A DNA stretch of 38,641 nucleotides from Streptomyces regalis (GTDB lineage Bacteria > Actinomycetota > Actinomycetes > Streptomycetales > Streptomycetaceae). The notes under the pieces were generated by a model that did no database searches, was not told where the DNA came from, and saw only the letters and a program-made list of their open reading frames with translations. The stretch lies in NCBI RefSeq assembly GCF_001509475.1, contig NZ_LLZG01000416.1, positions 1 through 38,641 of the forward strand, given 5' to 3'. Every line of letters starts with the position of its first letter. Position 1 is the first letter of the stretch. The translations under genes and the position numbers were made by a program. This document shows positions 1 to 7,633 of the stretch, piece by piece.

Positions 1-237
1 GGTCCACCGGACGTCCCAGTCCTGTGCACCGTACGCCTTGATCCGGGCGCGGGCGTCCCGCGAACCCTGGGGGTGGGCGTCGAGCAGCCGGGCCAGCCCA
101 TCCTGGTCCGAGGCGTTGAGGAACCCTACGTAGTCCCGAAGGAAGCGGTCCTGGTCGGCAAGGTCAGGAGACTTCGCCGTCTCGGAGCCGTCTCCGCCGC
201 CGCACGCCGTGAGCAGTACCGCACAGAGGACGGCCAT
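1..237 (-). CDS. Putative small lipoprotein, C-terminus cut by window edge
   Basis: The reverse strand reads openly to the window edge. It gives a hydrophobic stretch ending in a lipobox (LLTAC followed by GGG), then a polar region beginning DGSETAKSPDLADQDRFLRD. This is the layout of a lipid-anchored exported protein. The start is uncertain. The first ATG (237) leaves only about 11 residues before the lipobox cysteine and no positive charge. The same frame continues upstream through SWRRRAGLLMAV, a better signal-peptide n-region, but no ATG or GTG lies there, only a TTG near 328 that would overlap the end of the preceding amidase gene. It follows that gene closely on the same strand, so the two may be cotranscribed. 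The family is not recognised; the visible part could be an NTF2-like fold, which is a guess. Confidence 0.5.
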   Translation of the reverse strand, partial: MAVLCAVLLTACGGGDGSETAKSPDLADQDRFLRDYVGFLNASDQDGLARLLDAHPQGSRDARARIKAYGAQDWDVRWT

Positions 238-280
238 CAGCAGTCCGGCGCGACGCCGCCACGAAGGGTGTCCGCCTCCG

Positions 281-1504
281 TCAGGTGCGGAAGGCGTAAT
301 ACGTCGCGTTCGGGTAATGCGCCACAAGGCTCCTCACCGACTTCCGGTAGGTGTTCTGCGAGTGGTAGGTCAGATAGGGCACCCCGCCACTCCTGTACGT
401 GACGATCATGGAGTGGTCCTTGGACCGGTTGCCGGTGAAGTCCATCTGAAGGATGTCCCCGACTCCCAGCTTGTAGACGTTGTCCAGGTTGTAGGCCCGG
501 TCGCTGTAGAGAGCAAAGGAAGCCCAGTAGTTGACGTTGACCCAGGATGTCGTCTGGTTCGAGGAGTTGTACCACCAGTTCTTGTAGCTCTTGTACCAGC
601 CGGTGTCGTTCTTCCAGCCGCCCGCCCGCAGCGCCTGGCTGATGAAGTTGGTGCAGTCGCCCCCGACGTTGTTGAACTTGCGGTAGTTGGAGTTGTAGTT
701 CTTCCAGTACTTCTCCGCGTACTTCGCCATGGCGCTGTAGTCGTAGCTCGCCCTGGTGCCGGCCTTGGCCTGGGCCTCGACGCGGGGCTGCGTGGCGCCC
801 GCCGCTGTTTCCTGGGGCGCGGGGCCGTCGGTCTCAGGCTCGCCGCCCTCGTCGATTGGCTCCTCCGCCGTGGCGGCGGACGTGGGGCCGCTGTCCCCTG
901 CGGCGTCCACGACCGAGTTGACCGCGGCCGGCCCGCCGTCGTCGAGAGGCGTGATTCCGGTCAGTTCCCAGGTGCCGTCCGGCGCGGCGACGAAGGTCAG
1001 CTCGTGCCTTGCCTGGAACCCGGTGGTCGGCGGCTCGTCGCCGTGGATCTTCTTGTACGTGAGCATGGTGGTCTCGGTAACCTGGGCAGTCGCCCGGTCG
1101 CCGGTCACCTTGACCTCGTCCACGTCGACCTCGGTCTCGGCTGCCGTGTACGCCTCTTCCAGAGCGGCGAGCCGCGCCTTGCGATCCCGCAGGACATCCG
1201 CCGAGGTGTCCTCCTTGCGAGCCATGCGGCTGGTGACATGCACATCGCCCTTCAGGGGCAAGGCCGCACCGGCCCGCCGGGACGCCTGAGCTCCGTCCAG
1301 GAGCGCGGAGGTCCGTCTGGTCAGGACGGTGTCCGCGAGGGCGGCGAAGTCATCGGTGGTCTCGGCATCCACGGTACGTGCCGCCACCGCCGTGTCCTGA
1401 TCGGCGCCGTGCGCGGCCTGCGCTACCGCGGCGGGCGGCAGTCCGGCCAGCAGAGTGGCACCGAGCGCCAGTGCGGTGGCACGTCTGTATCTCCCGTTTC
1501 TCAC
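281..1504 (-). CDS. Secreted protein with C-terminal amidase-like domain (Amidase_6 type)
   Basis: A 407-residue exported protein. The N-terminus (MRNGRYRRATALALGATL and on to an AQA-type site near residue 30) is a typical Sec signal peptide. The middle, to about residue 260, is a charged and proline/threonine-rich region. The last 150 residues form a putative amidase domain: the motif GGDCTNFISQAL carries the likely catalytic cysteine, and the motif KDHSMIV carries the likely histidine, as in the Amidase_6 family of NlpC/P60-like cysteine hydrolases. Tyrosine, tryptophan and asparagine are abundant there, as in extracellular enzymes acting on wall material. The substrate is not evident; peptidoglycan or wall amide bonds are an inference. 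A small lipoprotein gene follows on the same strand. Confidence 0.8.
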   Translation of the reverse strand: MRNGRYRRATALALGATLLAGLPPAAVAQAAHGADQDTAVAARTVDAETTDDFAALADTVLTRRTSALLDGAQASRRAGAALPLKGDVHVTSRMARKEDTSADVLRDRKARLAALEEAYTAAETEVDVDEVKVTGDRATAQVTETTMLTYKKIHGDEPPTTGFQARHELTFVAAPDGTWELTGITPLDDGGPAAVNSVVDAAGDSGPTSAATAEEPIDEGGEPETDGPAPQETAAGATQPRVEAQAKAGTRASYDYSAMAKYAEKYWKNYNSNYRKFNNVGGDCTNFISQALRAGGWKNDTGWYKSYKNWWYNSSNQTTSWVNVNYWASFALYSDRAYNLDNVYKLGVGDILQMDFTGNRSKDHSMIVTYRSGGVPYLTYHSQNTYRKSVRSLVAHYPNATYYAFRT

Positions 1505-1751
1505 TGCATTCCCCCAACTCCGGCCTCAAGTAGGCCAGTCAGGAGAATATTGACACCTATGATCCCTTCCTGTGCGGTCTTTTCGCACGCGCGTTCCCCA
1601 ATGTCGGGGTTCCGCTTCGGACTCCGCGGGGCCGTGCGCGAGCACAGGGCTTGCGCAGGCGGAGGGTGCGGCGACAGACGGTGACGGCGCGGGGGTCGTC
1701 CGGCCACCTCCCGTAGTGGGCCCTGGTGACGTGACCGTTGGGGCCGCCCGC

Positions 1752-1870
1752 TTCTTTGCGCGGATCTCCCAGCGGATCCGCAGTCTGCGGAAGTGGTGCA
1801 GGAGGGCGAACGCGCGCTCGGCCACTCATCGCTGCGTGCCAACGGTGCGGCCGTAGTCGGGCACCGTGCA
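1752..1870 (-). pseudogene. Relic of an IS5-type transposase C-terminus with an in-frame stop
   Basis: Read on the reverse strand, this stretch gives DYGRTVGTQR, a TGA stop at 1826-1828, then VAERAFALLHHFRRLRIRW and EIR. The conserved end of IS5/IS4-family DDE transposases in Streptomyces reads much like RRWVVERTFAWLHHFRRLR; the glutamate lies in the ERTF motif. The stop stands exactly where tryptophan (TGG) is expected, so TGG to TGA is the simplest explanation. Downstream of EIR the expected C-terminal tail is missing, and upstream I find no convincing rest of the enzyme. The surrounding 1505-1931 interval holds no other gene I can support. The relic shows past insertion-element activity here. 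Confidence 0.6.
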
Positions 1871-1931
1871 GGTCCCTGACGTCAACAACCCTTGAGGAGC
1901 CGGTTGTTCCAGAGCCGGTTGCCGTGCGGAT

Positions 1932-2291
1932 TCAGGAGCGGTCCGTGGCGCGAGGATGTCCCGTGCCGGCGAAAGTAATCCAGCAGGTGTTGCGGGCGTC
2001 GTCCAGGAGATACCAGACCCGTCCGCCTCCGGTCACCTCGATCTGCCACTGCTCACAGGTCCGTCCCCGATGGGAGCCGTGCGCCAGACTGCCCTTCAGG
2101 CGGTGGTGACGGGATGTTTCCATGGCCGACCGGGGATCCGTACGCATGGCGAGCCAGGCCCGGTACGTGTTCTCGCGCGCCTGCTGGGCCAGGTTTTCCC
2201 AACCCTTGGCCGAGGCCGCATCCGCGAAGCGCACCTCCCACTGGCCTTCCGGTGCCGGTGGTGCGACGCGGTCGCCCCGCCCCGCACTCAC
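1932..2291 (-). CDS. Putative type II toxin (RelE/ParE-like position, partner of 2288-2767)
   Basis: A 119-residue basic protein whose GTG start overlaps the TGA of the upstream antitoxin by 4 bases (GTGA), so translation is coupled. The body runs from EGQWEVRFADAASAKGWENL through AMRTDPRSAMETSRHHRLKG to GGRVWYLLDDARNTCWITFA and AGTGHP. An N-terminal strand, a central helix pair, a basic HHRLKG segment and C-terminal strands with aromatic and basic residues resemble the RelE/ParE fold seen in many ribosome-dependent RNase toxins. I infer toxin function from size, basicity, gene order and overlap; I see no invariant catalytic residue that proves it. It could alternatively be a partner without RNase activity. 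Confidence 0.65.
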   Translation of the reverse strand: MSAGRGDRVAPPAPEGQWEVRFADAASAKGWENLAQQARENTYRAWLAMRTDPRSAMETSRHHRLKGSLAHGSHRGRTCEQWQIEVTGGGRVWYLLDDARNTCWITFAGTGHPRATDRS

Positions 2292-2767
2292 GTGACGTCC
2301 CGCGGGTCCGGCACCGGCCCGTAGTCCTCGGCATGGTCCCTCGTCAGCGCGGCAAGCAGTTCGGGGTCGGAGTACACCTCGGCTGTGTGCTGCCAGGCGA
2401 CGAGCAGCTGGGCGACGGACGCGCTGTTGCCGACGGAGTCGGCGGCCCGCATCGTCTCGACCAGTTCGACCGCGAACGCGTGGAGGTCGGCCTCCGGCAG
2501 GAAGCGGACCCACGGGAAGGCGTCCGGCAGGATGTCCAGGAGCAGCTCCACGCTTCCGGGTTCCCGGCGTGCCATCGCGGCCAGCATCCGGGTCGCGGCC
2601 GACACCACTGTCTGGTCCTGTTCAGCTCGTGCGGCTGTGGTCAGGACCAGGTCTTCGCCGTCTCTGCGGTGCAGCAGTAGTCGCGGCGATTCCTTGAGCC
2701 TGGCAAGCGTCTGCTTGTTCTTGTTCACCAGCTCGGAGAAGTTCACGGCAGCGTTCTCGGTGGACAT
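2288..2767 (-). CDS. Phd-like (prevent-host-death family) antitoxin
   Basis: A 159-residue protein starting MSTENAAVNFSELVNKNK. The N-terminal 60 residues resemble the Phd/YefM fold: FSELV near residue 10, then a basic segment (RLLLHRRDGEDLVLTTAARA) that corresponds to the strand-turn-strand DNA- and dimer-forming part. The longer, acidic C-terminal half should wrap the toxin. The ATG at 2767 is chosen because the longer upstream frame is out of character and the repeated operator element ends one base before it. It is the first gene of a two-gene operon, with the toxin overlapping its stop codon. Autorepression through the 2769-2790 repeats is expected from how Phd-type antitoxins work. Confidence 0.7.
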   Translation of the reverse strand: MSTENAAVNFSELVNKNKQTLARLKESPRLLLHRRDGEDLVLTTAARAEQDQTVVSAATRMLAAMARREPGSVELLLDILPDAFPWVRFLPEADLHAFAVELVETMRAADSVGNSASVAQLLVAWQHTAEVYSDPELLAALTRDHAEDYGPVPDPRDVT

Positions 2768-2768
2768 G

Positions 2769-2790
2769 ACTTTGAAAGTACTTCGAAAGT
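2769..2790 (-). promoter_or_regulatory. Tandem palindromic operator candidate for the toxin-antitoxin pair
   Basis: Two adjacent 11-base units, ACTTTGAAAGT and ACTTCGAAAGT, lie directly upstream of the antitoxin ATG. The first is a perfect 5-1-5 inverted repeat and the second matches it with one change. AT content here is much higher than in the flanks. Tandem operator half-sites against the start codon are typical of autoregulated Phd/YefM systems. The transcript may be nearly leaderless. Confidence 0.5.
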
Positions 2791-2848
2791 TCGCTGGCCG
2801 CCATCGCCCGTACGAGGGACATGTCCGGACGACACCTGAAGTCACAGC

Positions 2849-3064
2849 GGGAGCGGCTGCCCTCAAGGGGCCGGGGTCACTGCGGCAGATCCCACACCGT
2901 CGCCTTGAGGCGGACCTTCCCCTGGCCGGTCACCAGAAACGGCACGAAGTCGAGGTCGACGTACCCGGAGGCGCCGTAGGCCGAGTTCACGACCACGTCG
3001 CCGGGGCCGAACCGGACGGAGACCGTGGGCGCGGCGCTCGCCCCGTTCTGCCCGCCGGGCTCCC
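2849..3064 (-). pseudogene. 5'-truncated, internally deleted copy of the 6760-7443 gene
   Basis: The reverse strand encodes EPGGQNGASAAPTVSVRFGP, then GDVVVNSAYGASGYVDLDFV, then PFLVTGQGKVRLKATVWDLP ending in a stop. The intact gene at 6760-7443 has the same blocks, but 81 residues lie between LVTG and GKVRL; here one Q replaces them, a 240-base in-frame deletion. Homology continues past the stop into the sequence around CTCAAGGGGCCGGG. The N-terminal transmembrane half is absent and no start codon or ribosome site is evident. It sits in the otherwise gene-free stretch 2768-3157. Nothing recognisable is left between 3065 and 3157. Confidence 0.75.
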
Positions 3065-3157
3065 CCAGAACGCAGGTTGGCCGCTGCCCGACCCGGAACC
3101 CGCCCTGCTGGTGACGGAAGCGCCGTGAGCGTCGCGCCTGGCTCTGCCGGACCGCCC

Positions 3158-3895
3158 TCAGCGACGGCGGAGGATCGCCCCGATCACGAAGGTTCCGATG
3201 TACGCCCCGAACGGCAGGACCATGCACAGCGCCAGGGGGTGGAACACGATGTCCGCGAAAGCGTTGGGGTCGGAGCCGTCGTACACGCCCGAGGCCAGCG
3301 CGATGAGGAAGAGCACGATCCCCAGCAGGAGTCCGCCGAACATCATCTTGACCGCGATGTGCACCAGGGGTGTCGGATACCTGCGCACGCGCGCGATCTT
3401 GTCCGCCGCCTCGGGTACGGGGGCCCAGTCCTCTCCCCTGCGCAGCATCCACACCTCGCGCAGGGCCGCCACCTCGCCCGCGAGGTCGGGAATGTTGCGG
3501 TCGTTGAGGTGCGGCAAGGTACGCCGCCGGCCCGACGCGTCGTACAGCACGACGATCCGGCTCGGCGCTCCTTGCGCCCCCGCCCCTGGGTTCACCTCGA
3601 TCTCGATGCCCTGCACGTCCGGCCAGGCCGTGGCGCGGCTGCGGAACGCTCCCCGGGCCGTCAGATGGGTCTCGTCGCTGATCGTCGCCGTCACTCTGAC
3701 CAGGCGCACCACGAAGAGGAACAGGGCGGCGAGCGCCGCGCCGACGGCGGCGGGGACGATGACCGGCACCTCGTCGTCCAGAGCCATCCGCGCGGTCAGC
3801 CCGATGCCTGCCACGAAGGGGGCGGTCAGGCCCAGCCACAGCCAACTGCCGCCCGAATAACGGTACTCACGACGGTACGAGTCATCAGCGATCAC
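3158..3895 (-). CDS. Membrane protein with bacterial PH-like domain
   Basis: A 245-residue protein starting MIADDSYRREYRYS (GTG). Two hydrophobic helices lie at about residues 20-37 and 46-66, followed by a soluble strand-rich segment (RVTATISDETHLTARGAFRS, AWPDVQGIEIEVNPG, SRIVVLYDASGRRRTLPHLN) that fits the small PH domains of Streptomyces membrane proteins. Two more helices follow near residues 186-206 and 217-240, ending in RRR. The family has no assigned enzymatic role; PH-like domains usually mediate protein or membrane interaction. It stands alone, with its stop just beyond the pseudogene fragment 2849-3064. Confidence 0.7.
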   Translation of the reverse strand: MIADDSYRREYRYSGGSWLWLGLTAPFVAGIGLTARMALDDEVPVIVPAAVGAALAALFLFVVRLVRVTATISDETHLTARGAFRSRATAWPDVQGIEIEVNPGAGAQGAPSRIVVLYDASGRRRTLPHLNDRNIPDLAGEVAALREVWMLRRGEDWAPVPEAADKIARVRRYPTPLVHIAVKMMFGGLLLGIVLFLIALASGVYDGSDPNAFADIVFHPLALCMVLPFGAYIGTFVIGAILRRR

Positions 3896-4001
3896 GGGCG
3901 CAGGTTAGCCACCGGGTCGCGGGACCGGTCCCGCCGCGCGGGATGAGAGACACTCAGCCCTCGCGGTTGTCCGTGTCAGGCGTTCAACCACCCCGCGGTC
4001 G

Positions 4002-5498
4002 TCACCCCCGCAAGAGGAAGTCGAACACCGCCTCACGCCCCTCATCGCTCGCCGCCCTGCTCTGCACCGAGTGCGCGGCGCCCCGTACCACCACGACCCG
4101 GGCCCGCGGTGTCAGCTTCTTCTGGTCGTACAGCCACTCCAGTGGGGTCGACAGGTCCCTGTCTCCGCCGAGGAGCAGTACCGGTACGCCCGGCAGGCGG
4201 CGGTGGTCCGGCGGCAGGGGCGGGGCCGGCGTGCGCGGCCAGTGCAGACAGCTCAGCATCGAGCCGAGGCCTGTCGCCGTGGCTGCGTCGAAGGGGCCGT
4301 AGTCGGCCGGTGTCAGCTCCGTGGCTGCCTTCTGAAGTGCCTCCTGGCGCCCCGCCATCGGCGCGTTCGACCTGCCCCACGGATAGCGGCCGTCCAGGCA
4401 CAGGGTCGAGGCATGCAGCCCCTGGCTCAGCTCCTGCGCGGTCGCCGCGTTACCCTGCCGCGTCCCCGCGATCAGGCCCCGCAGCGGTCCGTGGTCGCCG
4501 CCCGCCGCCTTGTGCAGGGCGTCGATCATCGCCGCGTAGTTCGGGTCCACGAACCCCCAGGTGGTCAGCGCGTCCAGTACGTCGACGCCGTCGCCGTCGC
4601 CGTCGCCGTACGCGTCCACCACCTGGGCCAGGTCCGCCGCCGGGTCCGTCGTGCACGCGATTGCCTTGCATGCCGCCGCCAGTACGCGCGGCGCCGCCCG
4701 CATGGCGGCGAGGTCCATCGGGTCGTAGCCGGTCTGCGGCACCACCGAGTCCAGCACCAGCCGTGCCACGTGCTGGGGGTACGCCAGGGCGTACCGCTCG
4801 ACGGTGTACGTGCCGTACGAGACGCCGTCGAGCGTCAACTTCCGTACGCCCAGCGCCCGGCGCAGCAGATCCAGGTCGGCGACCGTGTCACCCGTGCTGT
4901 AGAAGCGGCGGCTCGGACCGATGGCCGCGGCGCAGTCCGTCACCGCTCGCGCCGTGGGCGGTGTGAGGTCGGACGCTCCCATCTCCTTCTGCAGCTGCGG
5001 GCATTGCAGTGCGTTGTCGCCGGTACCGCGCTGGTCGATCATGACGAGGCGGTAGTCCTTCAGCACCGGCGCCAGCTTCTCGCTCAGCCGTTTCACGTAC
5101 GGCACACCCGGCTGTCCCGGACCACCTGTCAGGAACAGCAGCACGCCCTTCGGGGCCTTGGCGTTATCCGCCATCGCGACCTTCAGGCCCAGTCGGCCCG
5201 GCGTACTGCCGCTGTGGTCGAGCGGGACGGTCAGTGTGGCGCAGGTGTAGCCCTCCAGGCCGGGGCAGGCCGCGGCGCCGGAGAGTCCCCCGCTCTCCCC
5301 GACGGTTTCCGCGGCCGCCCGGTCCTGTCGGTCCTGCGCCGTCGAGGTGCAGGTCCCCGACAGCAGCAGGACGCCTGCGGCGGCCAGGGCGATCGTCGCC
5401 AGCGATCTGGGCCGACGTATCCCCCGTACCTGCGGTGTTCTTCGCAGCCCCGGCACCCGTGTCCGTCGCACGTCCGCTCCCCCTCGGCTCGGCTCCAT
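4002..5498 (-). CDS. Secreted alpha/beta hydrolase, tripeptidyl-aminopeptidase (TAP) type lipoprotein
   Basis: A 498-residue exported serine hydrolase. After an unusually long basic N-terminus comes a hydrophobic stretch with a lipobox, LLLSGTC (Cys50), so it is probably lipid-anchored. The alpha/beta-hydrolase signatures are an oxyanion-type loop LTGGPGQPG near 124-132, the DQRGTG motif near 155, the nucleophile elbow GVSYGT (Ser227), the acid in GGDRDLSTP (Asp448) and the histidine in RGAAHS (His476). This is the order of the Streptomyces SlpD/SlpE and TAP exopeptidases, which remove short peptides from protein N-termini outside the cell. An Asp-Gly repeat (YGDGDGDGVD, about 297-306, encoded by GTCGCC repeats) lies in the cap region. 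The gene is divergent from the regulator at 5675. Confidence 0.85.
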   Translation of the reverse strand: MEPSRGGADVRRTRVPGLRRTPQVRGIRRPRSLATIALAAAGVLLLSGTCTSTAQDRQDRAAAETVGESGGLSGAAACPGLEGYTCATLTVPLDHSGSTPGRLGLKVAMADNAKAPKGVLLFLTGGPGQPGVPYVKRLSEKLAPVLKDYRLVMIDQRGTGDNALQCPQLQKEMGASDLTPPTARAVTDCAAAIGPSRRFYSTGDTVADLDLLRRALGVRKLTLDGVSYGTYTVERYALAYPQHVARLVLDSVVPQTGYDPMDLAAMRAAPRVLAAACKAIACTTDPAADLAQVVDAYGDGDGDGVDVLDALTTWGFVDPNYAAMIDALHKAAGGDHGPLRGLIAGTRQGNAATAQELSQGLHASTLCLDGRYPWGRSNAPMAGRQEALQKAATELTPADYGPFDAATATGLGSMLSCLHWPRTPAPPLPPDHRRLPGVPVLLLGGDRDLSTPLEWLYDQKKLTPRARVVVVRGAAHSVQSRAASDEGREAVFDFLLRG

Positions 5499-5674
5499 GA
5501 CCAGGCCATCAGACTGCGGGAAGCAGGCCTGCCGCCGCGAGCTTCCGTGCCACGATTCGAGCAGGTTCGAATGGATGGCCGGGGACGGTGCAAACAGACG
5601 GCCGGGACAGACGAGGACGAACCAGGAACAGACGGGGACAGGTGGGGACAGGCGGAGGCGGTGGCGGGAGGGTC

Positions 5675-6676
5675 ATGATCGAGCTCACCGTGGACGCCAC
5701 GGGACTGGCCCGCTCCCGGTTCGCCGTGTCGCCGTTGCACGAGGCTGCCGCCACGCTGCTGCCCTGGGGCCTGCGTCCGGGCCCGGACGCCGATCCGTGG
5801 GTCGCGCGCGCCCGCCGTGTGCTGCGGCGGGCCCGGCTGCCGTTGCTGTCGGAGCTGGCCCTGGACGGTGGCGGCTACGTGCCGGATTTCCTGAGCCCGC
5901 ATCCGTCCGGGCCCTCGCCCACCGTCGAGGAGGAGCTGGAGCAGGTCCGGGCCACGCCGCCCGAGCGAGTCCTGGGCGAGCTTGAGGCGTTGCGCGACGG
6001 GCGCCCGCGCAACGGTCTGGCCGGTGCGGAGCTGCCCGCGGCGGTGCGGCAGGCGATGGCGCGGGGCGGCGGCTACGTGGCCCGGCAGGCGGCCGACGAA
6101 ATGCGGCGCTACTGGGAGCTGGCCTTCGCCCCGCACTGGGAGGCCGCGAAGGCAGCCCTGGACGCGGAGGTCGACCGCTGCGCAGGTGTGCTGGCCCGGC
6201 ACGGAGCGGCGGGGCTCTTCAACTCACTGCACCCCGGTGTCCGTTGGGACGACGATGGCACGCTGCGCGTCGACAGTCGGTTCACGGTCGCCCTGCCCGT
6301 GCCCCTGGTGGTCGTGGTGCCGTCACTGGTTGCGGCGGAGCCGGGCGTGGCCGTGGATCCGACGCAGGGCGGACGGAGGCCGCCCATGCTGGCGTATCCC
6401 GTGCGCGACACAGCCATCACCAAGTCCATCGCCCCGGCGGCCCCCGCCGCCGAGATGGCCAGGCTGCTCGGCCACACCCGCGCCGGGCTCCTCGCCTCGC
6501 TGGCGCAACCGGCCTCCACCGCTCAGCTGGCAGCACGTCACTTCCTCAGCCCCGCCACGGTGTCGTACCACCTGGGCGTGCTGCACCGGGCCGGCCTCGT
6601 CGCCCGCGCACGGTCCGGCCGATCCGTGCTCTACCGCCGTACACCGGCGGGGACCCGGCTGGCGGGGAACCACTAG
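5675..6676 (+). CDS. ArsR-like winged-helix transcriptional regulator (DUF5937 type)
   Basis: A 333-residue protein. The start ATG at 5675 follows GGCGGGAGG at good spacing; the longer frame upstream is low-complexity purine repeats. The first 230 residues form a large helical domain of unknown role (MIELTVDATGLARSRFAVSP and on), found in Streptomyces regulators of this layout. The C-terminal 70 residues are a winged helix: LASLAQPASTAQLAARHFLS, then SPATVSYHLGVLHRAGLVAR with recognition helix TVSYHLGVLHRAG, then a wing (ARSGRSVLYRRTPAG). Such proteins repress or activate neighbouring genes in response to ligands. The divergent hydrolase at 4002-5498, 176 bases away, is the natural candidate target; this is inference. 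Confidence 0.8.
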   Translation: MIELTVDATGLARSRFAVSPLHEAAATLLPWGLRPGPDADPWVARARRVLRRARLPLLSELALDGGGYVPDFLSPHPSGPSPTVEEELEQVRATPPERVLGELEALRDGRPRNGLAGAELPAAVRQAMARGGGYVARQAADEMRRYWELAFAPHWEAAKAALDAEVDRCAGVLARHGAAGLFNSLHPGVRWDDDGTLRVDSRFTVALPVPLVVVVPSLVAAEPGVAVDPTQGGRRPPMLAYPVRDTAITKSIAPAAPAAEMARLLGHTRAGLLASLAQPASTAQLAARHFLSPATVSYHLGVLHRAGLVARARSGRSVLYRRTPAGTRLAGNH

Positions 6677-6759
6677 GCACACCTGCCTTCCTCAAGCAGG
6701 GCGGGGGCTTCGCGATCACTGCGGTTGGCCGGGAGCGGCTGCCCCTCAAGGGGCCGGGA

Positions 6760-7443
6760 TCACTGCGGCAGATCCCACACCGTCGCCTTGAGGCGGACCT
6801 TCCCCTCGCCCTCCACCGGGGCACTGATCACCCGCAGATACGCGGTACGGCCCTCGCCGGTCTGCACGCAGAAGGCGACGTCCCGCGCGAGGTCGAGTTC
6901 CGACAGCTCGTTCTTCTGGAGCTGGGTCACGCACTCCGCCTCGCTCGGCTCACTCGCGCCCGCCGGCAGGGGCGCGATCTGCCCCTCCACGTCGACCGGT
7001 TCACTGCCCGTGGGGTCGAAGGCGAGGTCACTGCCGTCGGTCGACCGGCCGGTCACCAGCAACGGTACGGAGTCGAGGTCGACGTAACCGGAGGCGCCGT
7101 AGGTCGAGTTCACGACCAGGTCACCGGGGCCGAACCGGACGGAGGCCGTGGGCGCGGCGCTCGCCCCGTTCTGCCCGCCGGGCTCCTCCACCGGCGTACC
7201 GGATGCCGCGGGAGAGTTCTGCTGCGTGGCCGGAGACGAGATGGCGCCGCCTGCCCCGGAGTCGTCGTCGGAGTTGTTGCTGAGGACGGTCAGCAGTGTC
7301 GCCACGGTGCCCAGGAGCGGGATGGCGATGCCGATCACCCACCAGGCCCATGCGGGTTGCCCGGACGAACCACCCGGGGAGGGCGGAGGGGACGAGGGCG
7401 GGGGCGGCATGGCGCCGTGCTGCGGGATGCCCGGTGTACTCAA
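6760..7443 (-). CDS. Single-pass membrane-anchored protein of unknown function (intact copy)
   Basis: A 227-residue protein: a proline-rich cytoplasmic N-terminus (about 1-30), one transmembrane helix (WAWWVIGIAIPLLGTVATLL), a Ser/Ala/Pro linker, then an extracytoplasmic strand-rich domain of about 120 residues (SVRFGPGDLVVNSTYGASGY, ECVTQLQKNELSELDLARDV, FCVQTGEGRTAYLRVISAPV, GKVRLKATVWDLPQ). Two cysteines in the domain could form a disulfide. This layout recurs in Streptomyces membrane proteins with no assigned function. A damaged second copy of its C-terminal half lies at 2849-3064. The gene converges with the regulator at 5675; a short GCCCC-TCAA-GGGGC stem lies near 6741-6754 between the two stops and could be a weak terminator. 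Confidence 0.7.
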   Translation of the reverse strand: MSTPGIPQHGAMPPPPSSPPPSPGGSSGQPAWAWWVIGIAIPLLGTVATLLTVLSNNSDDDSGAGGAISSPATQQNSPAASGTPVEEPGGQNGASAAPTASVRFGPGDLVVNSTYGASGYVDLDSVPLLVTGRSTDGSDLAFDPTGSEPVDVEGQIAPLPAGASEPSEAECVTQLQKNELSELDLARDVAFCVQTGEGRTAYLRVISAPVEGEGKVRLKATVWDLPQ

Positions 7444-7524
7444 CTGCGTTCCTCGGGACGTGATTCGGTCAACTGGCCGACAGATTAACGAGGGAGACGG
7501 CGTTTCGGGAGATCGTCAGTGGGG

Positions 7525-7582
7525 CCCACCTCGACCGGGCAGTGGCCCCCGTGCCCACCTCGACCGGGCAGTGGCCCCCGTG
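7525..7582. repeat. Perfect 29-base tandem duplication
   Basis: Two identical adjacent units, 7525-7553 and 7554-7582, begin CCCACCTCGACCGGGCAGTG and end GCCCCCGTG. The preceding bases (CAGTGGGGCC) look like a decayed further unit. They lie in the short gap between two leftward genes; I see no coding role. A second small direct repeat, GACATCAACAT, occurs just to the right around 7609-7632. Confidence 0.85.
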
Positions 7583-7633
7583 ACGTCTGCGACAGCGATC
7601 GCCCTGCGGACATCAACATTGCTGACATCAACA

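Noticed and set aside
1501..1842. Overlapping reverse-strand frames taken as genes
   Set aside because: Only the transposase-like segment at 1752-1870 has recognisable content; the frames beyond it show no family pattern.
4584..4612. GTCGCC repeats as possible mobile or regulatory repeat
   Set aside because: They simply encode the Asp-Gly run in the hydrolase and are too short to call a separate element.
5499..5674. Purine-rich GGGACAGG repeats as operator for the ArsR-like regulator
   Set aside because: They are low-complexity with no clear dyad symmetry.
6714..6768. Direct repeat GATCACTGCGG flanking a GCCCC/GGGGC stem, considered as an attachment site
   Set aside because: The 11-base repeats are only 44 bases apart, with no integrase or tRNA; best seen as part of the 3' flank shared with the pseudogene copy.
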